NCBI GenBank assembly: GCA_024233865.1
Contig: JACKPA010000001.1
Coordinates: 372,001 to 436,000 of the forward strand
DNA from: Leptospiraceae bacterium
GTDB taxonomy: Bacteria; Spirochaetota; Leptospiria; Leptospirales; Leptospiraceae
Reading direction: 5' to 3'
DNA length: 64,000 nucleotides
A program made the position numbers and the translations under genes. Positions 1 to 8,130 of this stretch are shown one piece after another (the stretch's first letter is position 1; each line of letters begins with the position of its first letter). The notes beneath the pieces are model-generated. The model had not been told where the DNA came from and ran no database searches. It was given only the letters and a program-made list of their open reading frames with translations.

Positions 1-896
1 GTGAAAAAACCGCTCAATCAACACCAGGGGCGGAAGCTACTAAAGCAGCACCAAGTGCAGAAAGTGAAGGCACTGTGATTTATGTAAATGCGGGAACGTT
101 TTTTGAGATTTCATCTGCTGATGATGCAACGAATGTTGATTATATAGAATATAAAATCAACAATGGAGAATTTCAAAAATATTCAAACCCAATCAATATA
201 GCACAAGAAGGTAAGCAAACTATAATTTATAGAGCGGTTGACAAAGTAGGAAATAAAGAAACAGCTAAATTATTAACCGTAGTAGTGGATAACACACCAC
301 CAACGGTAAAAATGATACCTTCAGAAGTCCCTTATTCAAGAGATAAAGTTCAATATGTTAATAACAGAACAACTTACACAATTGCAGCAGAAGATAATAG
401 TTCTGGAGTTAAAAAAATAGAGTATTTTATAGATGATGCTCCAAAACAAAAATACACCAATGGAAACCCTATTAAGTTAGAAACTCCTGGCGCTCATATT
501 ATTTCTTATTATGCAACGGATAATTCCGGAAACGTAACTCCTGAATATGGAAAGATGTTAGTAAATGTTGATGTAAACAGACCAACCATTAAAATAGTGG
601 AGTCTTCTCCTTATGTTGTGATTGGTGGAAAAAACTACGCTAAAAAAGATACCAGCTTTGCAGTAAAAGCTTTTGATAACGAAAGCGGCATTAGCCAAGT
701 TCTGGTAAAAGTTGACGGTGCATCTGATTTCGCACCTTACGCGGAACCAATTGTATTTACTGCACAAGGTGAGCACACTATTGAGGCAAAAGCTATTGAT
801 AACGTTGGAAATGAAAGCGAAATCGTTAGTATGACTGTTTTAACCGATGTAAACCCTCCAAATACAACCATTAGAGCTATTTCTAAAGAAGATTAA
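1..896 (+). CDS. OmpL47-like repeat protein, 5' end outside window
   Basis: The reading frame is open from the left edge (first full codon at base 3), so this is the C-terminal part of a longer protein. It begins with an Ala/Pro/Ser-rich linker. Three related ~85-residue modules follow, each with a pattern like IEYKI-x-NGE, then Y-x-P-I, then H/Q-T-I-x-Y-x-A-x-D-x-x-GN, separated by D-N/V-x-P-P-T. This is the repeat seen in OmpL47-type proteins, which in Leptospira are surface exposed and reported to bind host extracellular matrix. I infer a cell-surface beta-rich protein. The signal peptide, if any, lies upstream of the window. A GTG at 75 is an internal codon, not a convincing start. Ig-like 'big' domains are an alternative description of the same fold. 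Confidence 0.75.
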   Translation, partial: EKTAQSTPGAEATKAAPSAESEGTVIYVNAGTFFEISSADDATNVDYIEYKINNGEFQKYSNPINIAQEGKQTIIYRAVDKVGNKETAKLLTVVVDNTPPTVKMIPSEVPYSRDKVQYVNNRTTYTIAAEDNSSGVKKIEYFIDDAPKQKYTNGNPIKLETPGAHIISYYATDNSGNVTPEYGKMLVNVDVNRPTIKIVESSPYVVIGGKNYAKKDTSFAVKAFDNESGISQVLVKVDGASDFAPYAEPIVFTAQGEHTIEAKAIDNVGNESEIVSMTVLTDVNPPNTTIRAISKED

Positions 897-972
897 TTTT
901 TTTAAAAAAAAAACGAAAAAAATTTAATTTTTTAGGATCCGTTTTTACACTTTTATACCCATTATTATTATA

Positions 973-1707
973 ATGGGTATTCTAAAATTTTACTTTAGTT
1001 TTTTAATAGATTTCTTCTTTCCGATAAGTTGCGTTTTTTGCGAGCGATTGGATATTCTATCCCGAAAAATAGGTATTTGTAAAAAATGTTACCATGGCTT
1101 CCCAAAAGAAGCGGAAGAAAACGGTTTGTGTGAGATTTGTAAAACTCCTCTTTCGGAAGAAACCTGCGATTATTGCAATTCCAGAAATATTTTTTTTTCC
1201 GAGCTGATTTTTCTTAGGCTTAGAGAAAAGATAGAAAAAGAGCTTATCCAGAATATCAAATTCCATAACAAGCCTTATTTGAGTTTGTATTTTAGAATTG
1301 GTCTTCGGAAAAAAATTCGAAATTGGAGAAAAAAACAATACCAGGCAATTGTATATATTTCTTCCAATAAAAAAACTCTGAAAAAGCGACCTATACACCC
1401 GTGTAAGCATATAATTGATTATTTAACAAAACTATTTGGCATCCGGGCTATAAATCCTTTTCAAAAAGTATCTAGTCAATTACAGTCCGGCAAGTCTTAT
1501 CGAGATAGATTTGTTCACGCTGCTTCAGCTTTTCAAATTCGGAAAAAATATGAAAATAAGCTAAAAGGAAAGTATTTGCTTGTGGATGATGTTTTTACTA
1601 CCGGAGCTACGATAAATGAATTAGCAAAGATACTACTAATGAATGGCTCCGAATCTGTTGACGTTTTAGTGATGACCAAGGGAAAGCAAACAACAAGTAA
1701 TCACTAG
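973..1707 (+). CDS. comF: ComF family phosphoribosyltransferase-like protein
   Basis: A 244-residue protein. The N-terminal half has four Cys pairs typical of the ComF zinc-binding region (CVFC, CKKC, CEIC, CDYC, about residues 16-70). The C-terminal half carries the phosphoribosyltransferase signature LLVDDVFTTGAT at about residues 206-217. ComF proteins are linked to DNA uptake and recombination in competent bacteria, and their exact reaction is not settled. ATG 973 follows a T-rich stretch with no strong ribosome binding site. It lies 76 bases after the OmpL47-like gene and just before an exported protein on the same strand. Family assignment is firm and the role in this organism is inferred. 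Confidence 0.88.
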   Translation: MGILKFYFSFLIDFFFPISCVFCERLDILSRKIGICKKCYHGFPKEAEENGLCEICKTPLSEETCDYCNSRNIFFSELIFLRLREKIEKELIQNIKFHNKPYLSLYFRIGLRKKIRNWRKKQYQAIVYISSNKKTLKKRPIHPCKHIIDYLTKLFGIRAINPFQKVSSQLQSGKSYRDRFVHAASAFQIRKKYENKLKGKYLLVDDVFTTGATINELAKILLMNGSESVDVLVMTKGKQTTSNH

Positions 1708-1755
1708 CCATAAACAAGTTGACAATTGTTACAAAGATTAGTAGAAGTTGAATCT

Positions 1756-2778
1756 ATGATTCGTAATTATTTTATATTTATTGTATTTTTTTCCGTTCAT
1801 TTGGCTGGCTCATCTTCTCTTAATGCTGAGAAAATAAGCTTGCAAGGAATTATTCAAAACGGAACTACCGGAAACCTTGGCACTGCAGAATCCGCAAAAC
1901 TAATAATCTTACAAGATGGAATGAGAGAAGTTGCAAACTTACAAAGCTTACAAGGAAAATTTTCTTTCCAAGGTGTAGATGTTCCCAACCAAGCACCTCT
2001 TTTAGTACAACTAACTTATTCCGGTGTAAATTATAATAAATTAATTCCTCCCACTCCAGAATTCAGACAAAAAGAATCTGAAATTACCGTATACGATGTA
2101 TCAGATGATCCAGACATTTTGGACACTAAAAGTATACTACACATCGTTCGTGACAGGGACTTTTTAATTATAAACAAGTATTTTTTGATCAATAACGTCT
2201 CCAAACCACCCAAAAGTTTTGTAAAGCAAGATTTCTTAGAAATTTATATACCTAAAAACGCAGAAGATTTATACGCTCAATTGGTCCAAAGCGACTCAAA
2301 AATGGGAATTCCCTTAAAGCTAAAAAACGGTAAGCTTGGAAAACTAATCGAAAGACCTATTCTTCCAGGGCTTTCGGAAATTCAAGTATCATACACAATC
2401 AAAGCCCAAAATTCATCCGATGCAGACTTTGAAGATATGATGATTGTGATGAAAAAAGACGACTATAGGGTAATTTTTTATAAACCTAAAGATATGAAAG
2501 TTCAAATAACCAATTCTATCCAACTCCTCGAATTAAAAGAAGACCTACCTGTAGAAACAGGAGCCTTTAAAGTTATTTATCCGGAAAAAAATACTATAAA
2601 AATTCATGTATCTGGTGGTTCCCCCATAAAAAGAGAATCAGAAAATAACAGCAATCCTGTTGAAAGAAAAATTATAAATGGTGACTGGTTTTACACATGG
2701 GATAGAACTTTACTTGGAGTCATTGGAGTAATTTGTTTATTTTTTATTTTTTCCTTTATTTTTGTATATAGGGACTAA
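1756..2778 (+). CDS. Exported protein with C-terminal membrane anchor, unknown function
   Basis: I chose the ATG at 1756 rather than upstream TTG codons because a clean signal peptide begins there (Met-Ile-Arg, a hydrophobic core, then a small-residue cleavage region ending near SSSLNA). The body of about 290 residues is predicted extracytoplasmic, with stretches that look like beta strands, including a carboxypeptidase-regulatory-like opening. A single hydrophobic segment (GVIGVICLFFIFSFIFVY) lies at the extreme C terminus, followed by only two residues, so the protein should be anchored in the inner membrane with most of it in the periplasm. I do not recognise the family. It lies 48 bases after comF on the same strand. 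Confidence 0.7.
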   Translation: MIRNYFIFIVFFSVHLAGSSSLNAEKISLQGIIQNGTTGNLGTAESAKLIILQDGMREVANLQSLQGKFSFQGVDVPNQAPLLVQLTYSGVNYNKLIPPTPEFRQKESEITVYDVSDDPDILDTKSILHIVRDRDFLIINKYFLINNVSKPPKSFVKQDFLEIYIPKNAEDLYAQLVQSDSKMGIPLKLKNGKLGKLIERPILPGLSEIQVSYTIKAQNSSDADFEDMMIVMKKDDYRVIFYKPKDMKVQITNSIQLLELKEDLPVETGAFKVIYPEKNTIKIHVSGGSPIKRESENNSNPVERKIINGDWFYTWDRTLLGVIGVICLFFIFSFIFVYRD

Positions 2779-2845
2779 AAAATGTGAAAAATATGAAATA
2801 TAATAAAATACAAAAATTTTATCCATATTGAAGAAAAGGAAACAC

Positions 2846-3466
2846 ATGAGTACTTTAATTAAAAAACTTAAAATAAAGAATGGGGATAAAATTTTAATAT
2901 TAAATCCTCCAGAAGAATATCTAAACCAAATAAAAGATTCCTCCGAAGGAGTTGAAATTATAACCAAGACTGAAGGAAAACATTCTTTTGTACAACTATT
3001 CGTAAAAAATCTTGATGACTTAAAAGAAAAAATTTTTACCGCGATAGATTCAATGGAAAAAGAAGCAATACTATGGGTTAGTTATCCTAAACAAACTTCC
3101 CATTTAAAATCAGATATAAATCGAGATTCTTGCTGGAATCTTATGTATTCATATAAATTAAAAGGAGTTACACAAATTTCTATCAATAGGACTTGGTCAG
3201 CTATACGTTTTAAACCTTCTTATGTAGAAAAGAATAGAAGTAAACCCAATGTTGATTCCAGATATGTTGATTTTGAAAGTAGAACCGTAACTCCCCCAGA
3301 AGATATTTTAAACGCGATTAATCAAAACAGAGTCTCAAAAGAAAGGTTTGAAAAAATGGCGTTTACTCATAAAAAAGAATATATTGTATGGATATTACAG
3401 GCTAAAAGGCAGGAAACAAGGAAAAATCGAATTCAAAAAATGATTTCAAGATTAAGTAAAGAGTAA
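2846..3466 (+). CDS. YdeI/OmpD-associated family protein
   Basis: A cytoplasmic protein of about 206 residues. The start at ATG 2846 is supported by an AAAAGGA ribosome binding site ending at 2840; the TTG at 2828 is less likely. The N-terminal ~110 residues include LWVSYPKQTS followed by RDSCWNLM, then GVTQISINRTWSAIRFKP, which resembles the DUF3052-type domain. The C-terminal ~60 residues (ERFEKMAFTHKKEYIVWILQ, then a basic helix) match the 'bacteriocin-protection, YdeI/OmpD-associated' domain. The molecular role of that family is unclear. The two-domain arrangement is seen directly; the function is not known. Confidence 0.72.
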   Translation: MSTLIKKLKIKNGDKILILNPPEEYLNQIKDSSEGVEIITKTEGKHSFVQLFVKNLDDLKEKIFTAIDSMEKEAILWVSYPKQTSHLKSDINRDSCWNLMYSYKLKGVTQISINRTWSAIRFKPSYVEKNRSKPNVDSRYVDFESRTVTPPEDILNAINQNRVSKERFEKMAFTHKKEYIVWILQAKRQETRKNRIQKMISRLSKE

Positions 3467-3502
3467 AGGCACATTCAGGTGAGTCATTACAAAGGATTTT
3501 TT

Positions 3503-3592
3503 ATGGAAAACATAAACATTATCAATGTAATAGGTTTTATTATAGTAAATGTTATTTTAATTTGGTTTATAGTTGCCATGTTTAGAAAGTAA
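3503..3592 (+). CDS. Small single-pass membrane peptide (29 aa)
   Basis: ATG 3503 is preceded by AAAGGA six bases upstream. The 29-codon frame encodes a short polar start (MENINIIN), one hydrophobic helix (VIGFIIVNVILIWFIVAMF) and a basic RK end. That is the layout of small membrane peptides that associate with larger membrane complexes. The ribosome binding site and the full-length helix argue that it is translated, but length alone cannot exclude chance. It fills the gap between two small unknown genes on the same strand. Confidence 0.45.
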   Translation: MENINIINVIGFIIVNVILIWFIVAMFRK

Positions 3593-3619
3593 TGTTACCG
3601 TTACGGGGTTATCTTATCA

Positions 3620-3973
3620 GTGCAATTAATAGAAAACAGAAATTTACTATTGGTTACTCTAAAAGAGCCTTTTATTGAGTGGATATTTACTTCAAATCCT
3701 ACCCTTAAAGTTTCTGAAGATAAAATAATTCATCACAAAGCAGTTTATCTGGTCAAAGACTTGGAGACTATTACCCAAAAATCTATTGCACATCTTATAA
3801 AAAATAATTATCAAAAAATTTTTATTCATGAGCTTTGGTCTTGGAATACAAATGAATCTTTATGGCCGGAGACTGACCTCTCAACCTTTAATGAGTGGCT
3901 GTCCGTTGAGCACTTAGAAGTTTGTTACGACCTATTAAACTCACCTATTTTTAAAATGGAATTATTTGCTTAA
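3620..3973 (+). CDS. Hypothetical cytoplasmic protein (117 aa)
   Basis: The best start is GTG 3620; no ATG lies near the N terminus. The protein has no signal peptide or membrane segment. It has an alternating hydrophobic pattern (LLLVTLKEPFIEWIF) and a tryptophan-rich centre (ELWSWNTNESLWPE). I do not recognise the family. It follows the small membrane peptide by 27 bases on the same strand and precedes a lipoprotein gene, so it may belong to a short run of co-directional small genes. Confidence 0.6.
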   Translation: MQLIENRNLLLVTLKEPFIEWIFTSNPTLKVSEDKIIHHKAVYLVKDLETITQKSIAHLIKNNYQKIFIHELWSWNTNESLWPETDLSTFNEWLSVEHLEVCYDLLNSPIFKMELFA

Positions 3974-4118
3974 AGAAGCAAAAGTGAAAGTTTTTTATAA
4001 TAATGACTCCAGTGTGTCGGTTCTCTAACTCTACGGGTCTATTGGTTTATTCGAAAAATTTGACGAGTTCGGATAGTATAAATATAGTAGAAAAAATAAT
4101 TTTTCATGGAGATAAACT

Positions 4119-4718
4119 ATGTATACTATATTTACAAATATTTTTTTACTTTTTCTTTTTGCTTTTTCTTTAAGCAATTGTAATAATTTAGAAAAAGAAT
4201 TAGTATCGGTTAAAGAGATTAACACAGTGCTCATGACTATGATAATTGATGATCATTTGGATAATACTACAAATAGCGAAACTTGTTCTACCTGTGATTC
4301 TAGTGCTGCTGCGTGCAAAAATACTGAAACAGATGAATGTGGAACAACAAAGAGTAATGAAGTTTTATTTAAAGTTGACCTTGATTATGAAGAGTCCGAA
4401 TGTACCTGTAATGCCTCCAAGAAATTGGAGATAAAAAAATTAGAGATTTACCTCTATGATCATAAACATGAATATTTAGGTCAAATTACATTTCCATCCA
4501 ATCATATTGGTGATGGTTTTTATTACCGAAAGTTATTACTTAATGACTGCCAAGCTCAAAATGTAAAATACGGAACTTTCCGATTGTATCATAAAACAAG
4601 TGCTGGAGAAAGGGTTGAAGAAACTACGTACAAAAGCATTCAACCAAAAACCGGTTATGTTGCCAAGTTTGACTTACAGGTGAATGCATATACAGGTTCA
4701 ATTGTTGTACCCGAGTAA
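4119..4718 (+). CDS. Cysteine-rich lipoprotein
   Basis: ATG 4119 is preceded by GGAG at a good distance (CATGGAGATAAACT). The N terminus is a lipoprotein signal peptide with the lipobox SLSNC at about residues 18-22. A cysteine cluster follows (C-S-T-C, A-A-C, D-E-C at about residues 54-73, then E-C-T-C near residue 92), which could form disulfides or bind metal in the periplasm or at the surface. The rest, about 100 residues, looks beta-rich with no motif I recognise. It is the last gene before the gene-free structured block at 4.7-6.0 kb. Confidence 0.7.
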   Translation: MYTIFTNIFLLFLFAFSLSNCNNLEKELVSVKEINTVLMTMIIDDHLDNTTNSETCSTCDSSAAACKNTETDECGTTKSNEVLFKVDLDYEESECTCNASKKLEIKKLEIYLYDHKHEYLGQITFPSNHIGDGFYYRKLLLNDCQAQNVKYGTFRLYHKTSAGERVEETTYKSIQPKTGYVAKFDLQVNAYTGSIVVPE

Positions 4719-4745
4719 GATAAAAGAACGGTTACGGTTAGTGAG

Positions 4746-4946
4746 TAACGTTAGAGCATACCCGACGTGCCGCTTCGGCATGTCACCGAGCAAGAAAGCT
4801 CATCCCAATGCAAGTACTGTGACTGAGCGACTTCCAATCAAACGAAGGCACAACACTTGCTTGGAGTTCTAAGCCTTTCTCGGTGCAAGGAAGTGAGAAC
4901 TTCAAATTCGACTCACTTCCGCAGCGGGTATGCTTTGTTATGCGGC
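4746..4946 (+). ncRNA. Multi-stem structured element, copy A
   Basis: A ~200-nt element with nested and side-by-side stems. The outer stem is GCATACCC 4756-4763 with GGGTATGC 4926-4933. A hairpin follows at 4764-4784 (GACGTGCC/GGCATGTC). An enclosing stem is CACCGAG 4784-4790 with CTCGGTG 4879-4885. A central stem is GCAAGT 4810-4815 with ACTTGC 4855-4860. A second hairpin is GGAAGTGAG 4889-4897 with CTCACTTCC 4912-4920. The ends are TAACGTT and TTTGTTATGCGGC. Copy B (5790-5984, minus strand) has the same layout with different stem bases. It may be a structured RNA or an attC-like folded recombination site; the type here is a best guess. Confidence 0.5.
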
Positions 4947-5789
4947 ATTTGCGAAAACCTTATCTACTACAATAAAAGCTTGTTTAGCTAACCTTAAACT
5001 GATAAAATAATGATTAAAGAAAGATTTAAATAATTTTAAAATTAAGTAACAAGGGTCAAAGTCATAAAAAATAACCTTCAGATTATGGAATCAACACAAA
5101 GATATTGATGGTCAAAAAAAGTCATTAAAATGTGAATAACCTTGTAGATTTAATTTGAGTTTGTACAAGAGCTATAAGAAAAGAAGTAATCTTGGAAATT
5201 GTCTTGAACTTGGGCAAGAGCCTTAAGAATGAAAATTGCCTTATGAATTATCTTGAACTTGAGCAAGAACCATAAAAACGTAAATTGCCTTGTAGATTTA
5301 TCCTGAACTTGGGCAAGAGCTATAAGTAAAGAAGTAATCTTGAAAATTATCTTGAACTTAGGCAATAGCCATAAGAATAGAAGTAATCTTGAAAATTATC
5401 TTGAACATGGGCAAGAGCTATAAGAATGAATATAATCTTAAAATGAAAATAGCCTTGTAGATTTATCCAGAACTTGTGTAAGAGCTAAAAGAATAGAAAT
5501 AGCCCTGGATATTTACCTTGAGTTTGAGCAAGAGCCATAAGTACGGAAATTGCTTTGTAGATTTATCTTGAGCTTGGGCAAGAGCATAAAAAATCTTAAT
5601 AATCTAATAAGCGAAAACATTATGAAGCAAAATATCTAAAAAGATATAAAATGAATATGACCTAGGAATATGAATAAAATTTATACAACTGTTATTTACT
5701 TCAAAACAAAAATAGAGTAAAGAATTTGAAAATTAGATCAAGACCCTAAAGGTAAAATTTGACATTAATAAAAGAAAACTAAAATAAAC
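4947..5789. repeat. Degenerate ~49-bp tandem repeats in a gene-free stretch
   Basis: From about 5130 to 5600 the sequence repeats a unit close to CTTGAACTTGGGCAAGAGC followed by YATAAGAAT-like and CCTTGTAGATTTAT-like segments. Equivalent positions fall at 5154, 5203, 5252, 5302, 5351, 5400, 5467, 5517 and 5567, so the period is 49-50 bp with one 67-bp interval. Whole units vary, so there is no constant-repeat/variable-spacer pattern and it is not a CRISPR array. Open frames here are short, and on the minus strand merely repeat a 7-residue motif. The flanks 4947-5130 and 5600-5789 show nothing I can name. Confidence 0.75.
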
Positions 5790-5984
5790 GCCGCATAACA
5801 AAGCGTAGCCACTACGTCAGTGAACTTTGTTCACTGACTTGCTCCAAGAGGCCATTTCTACTCAAGCAAGTGCTTTGCCTTCGGGTTGTTTTGGAAGTTC
5901 CCTCAGTCACAGCACTTGCATTTACAAGCCTTATCTGCTTGGAGAAACTGGCTATCGCCAGCTTCGGCTACGCTTGAAACGTTA
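5790..5984 (-). ncRNA. Multi-stem structured element, copy B
   Basis: The inverted partner of the element at 4746-4946. Given as forward bases, the outer stem is GCGTAGCC 5803-5810 with GGCTACGC 5966-5973. A hairpin is GTCAGTGAAC 5816-5825 with GTTCACTGAC 5829-5838. The enclosing stem is CTCCAAG 5842-5848 with CTTGGAG 5938-5944. The central stem is GCAAGTGCT 5866-5874 with AGCACTTGC 5911-5919, and a small hairpin lies at 5946-5964. The forward-strand ends, GCATAAC at 5793-5799 and GTTAGATGC at 5981-5989, resemble the R'' and R' boxes of integron attC sites. Its stems differ in sequence from copy A but keep pairing. Confidence 0.5.
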
Positions 5985-6019
5985 GATGCCGTTTGCATTT
6001 TCCATTAAAAGTTACGCTG

Positions 6020-6234
6020 CTATTTTTTATTCTTATTTTTAGGATCACATGCCCCTAATACCATTATAATAGAGGTATTTTCTGCATTTGGAAATTTTTG
6101 GGGATTTTCCCTAATAAAACTAGCAACCATTAGGGCTTCAGTGCAAGAAATAGTAGGATCTTCATAATCTATTACGTCCATAGGTCCGCAACTAATGAAT
6201 GTAAATATAATAATATTGAGTAGTATTGTCTTCA
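6020..6234 (-). CDS. Small three-cysteine lipoprotein L6 (putative RHS immunity-like)
   Basis: The start is ATG 6234 (MKTILLNIII) behind AGGAAT; upstream in-frame codons would ruin the signal peptide. The 71-residue protein has a lipobox FISC followed by GPMD. A second cysteine sits in SCTEAL and a third in GACDPK near the C terminus. The same signal sequence and three-cysteine spacing recur in the five lipoproteins between 7.5 and 11.1 kb. Unlike those, no RHS tail lies directly upstream; a transposase-bearing segment sits there instead. I infer a family member separated from its tail by insertion. Function is not demonstrated. Confidence 0.7.
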
Positions 6235-6358
6235 TGATTATTCCTAATTCTAACGGATTCTGCGCGTAACCCATTTATATAAAAAAAATGTTGAAAATGC
6301 GCCCCTCAATAATAAATTATTATTTTAACCACAAAATATTAAAAATAAAGAGGGACAC

Positions 6359-7588
6359 ATGGAAAAGAATAAAAAAGGTGCAAAATCTATTTGTCTACCA
6401 TTTTCTGATAAATCAAATTATAAATCTATTTTTTTTGATAATGAAAAATTGAGAACATTTATAAATAATCTTTACAATTTACATCCGGAATTATTTCCAA
6501 AGGATTTTGAAAGAGGTTTTATTTTTAGAGGTTCAACAGAATGTTCAAAAAAGCAGAATAGTTTTCAAATGAGACGAATAGAATTGAAAGCAAGTGAAGA
6601 AGTTTATCAAATCCGTCCATCGTTTATGATGCCATACATGGTAGCTTACACAAATGATATTGAAAAAGCTGTATACCTGATGCGTTTTGGTGTTCCATTT
6701 TATGCTTTAACTTATGTTTTTGGTCATAATGATATGTATTGGTACAGAATCCATAATTCATTTGGTCGAAACCCAATAGTAGGAACTACGGTAAAAAGTC
6801 CGGAAAAGTTACCAGTGCATACTTTAGCAGATGAAAAGCATACTTGGCTTAAAAAGACTAAAGTATTTATTGCTACAATTGTTGGAAAAGGCTGTATATT
6901 GGGAGCAGAAGTAGTAAAGAGTGCTAGTGAAATTGATTTGACTGAAGGTTATTCTATCTTCAAAGAAGAAGCACAAAATCTAAAACCGGATTACGAACCA
7001 ACAACATTCAACACTGATGGTTGGGGAGGAACAAAGAAAGCATTGAAGTCTTTGTTTCCAGATACAACCTTAATACAATGTTTTTTACATTCCTTTATAA
7101 AGATTCGTGACCGTTGTAAAAGTGCAAAAGATGTTTTATCAATTATTCGAGAGAAAGTATGGGATTTATATCATGCAGAAACAACTGCTCAATTTTCACA
7201 AAGATTAAGGCATCTAAAAAAATGGGCACAAGATAATGTTCCGGTAGAAGCAGCAAAAGAAAAATTACTTGAACTTTGTGACAAAGGTAATCTTTTTAAG
7301 ATAGCATATAAATTCAAGGGTTGCCATAGAACTAGTAATGCCTTGGATAGACTTATGAATTATCAAGATAGAATACTTTATGGAATGAAATATTTTCATC
7401 GAACAATTGAAAGTGCAAAATTGTATTCAAGAGCTATGGCTTTGTTATGGAATTTTCATCCTTATTCATCAAGATTGAAATATAAAGGAAATAGAATTTC
7501 TCCTTTTGCTGATTTGAATGGTTTTATTTACCATGAAAATTGGTTGCATAATATGCTCGTTGCTTCTTCACTTGGAGGGTTTAGATAG
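6359..7588 (+). mobile_element. DDE-type transposase, IS-like, family uncertain
   Basis: A 409-residue protein on the strand opposite to the surrounding RHS array. The central region has a TDGWGGTKKALKSLFPD segment, then IQCFLHSFIKIRDR, and later HRTSNALDRLMNYQDR. This order is similar to IS256/mutator transposases (D-x-H-x-G-L-x-x-A, a C-x-H helix, then T-T-N-x-x-E-x-x-N-R), with Asp in place of the usual third acidic Glu, so I suggest a distant mutator-like DDE enzyme. LADEKHTW may hold the first acidic residue. Clear terminal inverted repeats were not found. Its 3' end overlaps lipoprotein L5, whose C terminus looks abnormal, as expected if the element inserted there. Confidence 0.7.
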
Positions 7589-7887
7589 CTCGCACAGAAA
7601 AAGGTAGAATTAGCTTTATTTGTTATTTTAGCAGATGAACCACTGTTAGGTGCTGCTGGAGCATCAAAGTTCGGATCACATGCTGATTTGACAGCTATTA
7701 ATAAAAATATCATAGTATATTCAGAATTATCTACTTTATCTAGATTAGTTATAATGGCAAAAGAATTTAAAATAGCTTCTTTACAAGAACTTTTTCCATA
7801 TGGTGTCGCATATGGATTTAAAGGGCTGTTGCAATTGGTAAATAACAATAAAATTCCAAAAATAATATTGTGCAAAATTATCTTCAT
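7528..7887 (-). CDS. Small lipoprotein L5, C terminus extended by insertion
   Basis: ATG 7887 is chosen with AAGGTG upstream at normal spacing; nearby ATG 7893 is too close to it. The lipobox is LLFTNC, followed by the family's second cysteine in SSCKEAIL and the third in SACDPN. Related proteins end within about 15 residues of that third cysteine. This one runs on for over 30 residues with a composition unlike the family and overlaps the end of the transposase gene. I infer that the native stop was lost at the insertion point. It directly follows the tail fragment at 7927-8130. Confidence 0.65.
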   Translation of the reverse strand: MKIILHNIIFGILLLFTNCNSPLNPYATPYGKSSCKEAILNSFAIITNLDKVDNSEYTMIFLLIAVKSACDPNFDAPAAPNSGSSAKITNKANSTFFCASYLNPPSEEATSILCNQFSW

Positions 7888-7926
7888 GATCATCACCTTA
7901 TTTAATTACATTTAGAATATATTGAC

Positions 7927-8130
7927 TTAATATAAAGGACAAATACCTAGTGGAATTAAATTGTCTCTTGTAAAGCAAACTTCATGAGTAAGAAATAATG
8001 CTGACCCTATACCTCCAATAAAAATTGAATCTAAAGGCTTCTTATAGAAACCACCTTTGCCAGTTAAAAGCCCTTCGCCCCAATGTTTATAGTAATGAGC
8101 ATTCGCAGAACGATGTTTTTTATACATCAC
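7927..8130 (-). pseudogene. Orphan RHS C-terminal tail 5
   Basis: A 67-residue frame that begins at the KKHRSANAHYYKHW block shared with the complete RHS tails and continues through PLDSIF, G-G-I-G-S, LTHEVCFTR to a new C terminus (DNLIPLGICPLY). The part that would carry the preceding His-Asp motif is absent. The GTG at 8130 overlaps the stop of lipoprotein L4, so the module joint falls exactly at the end of the preceding lipoprotein gene. It can be read as a displaced tail kept as a recombination reservoir. Whether it is translated is uncertain. Confidence 0.65.

Noticed and set aside
4684..4872. Plus-strand open frame after the Cys-rich lipoprotein
   Set aside because: It overlaps the structured element, whose stems explain the sequence better than coding does.
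5150..5365. Minus-strand open frame of 71 codons in the tandem repeats
   Set aside because: It only translates the repeat (ALAQVQD recurring), has no convincing ribosome binding site, and the repeat lengths do not keep frame.
5130..5600. CRISPR-like array
   Set aside because: The whole ~49-bp unit is similar from copy to copy with no constant repeat plus unique spacer, and no cas genes are in the window.
6240..6290. Possible attC half-site (CTAACGGATTCTGCGCG) beside lipoprotein L6
   Set aside because: Only one half is visible and no partner box was found nearby, so chance cannot be excluded.
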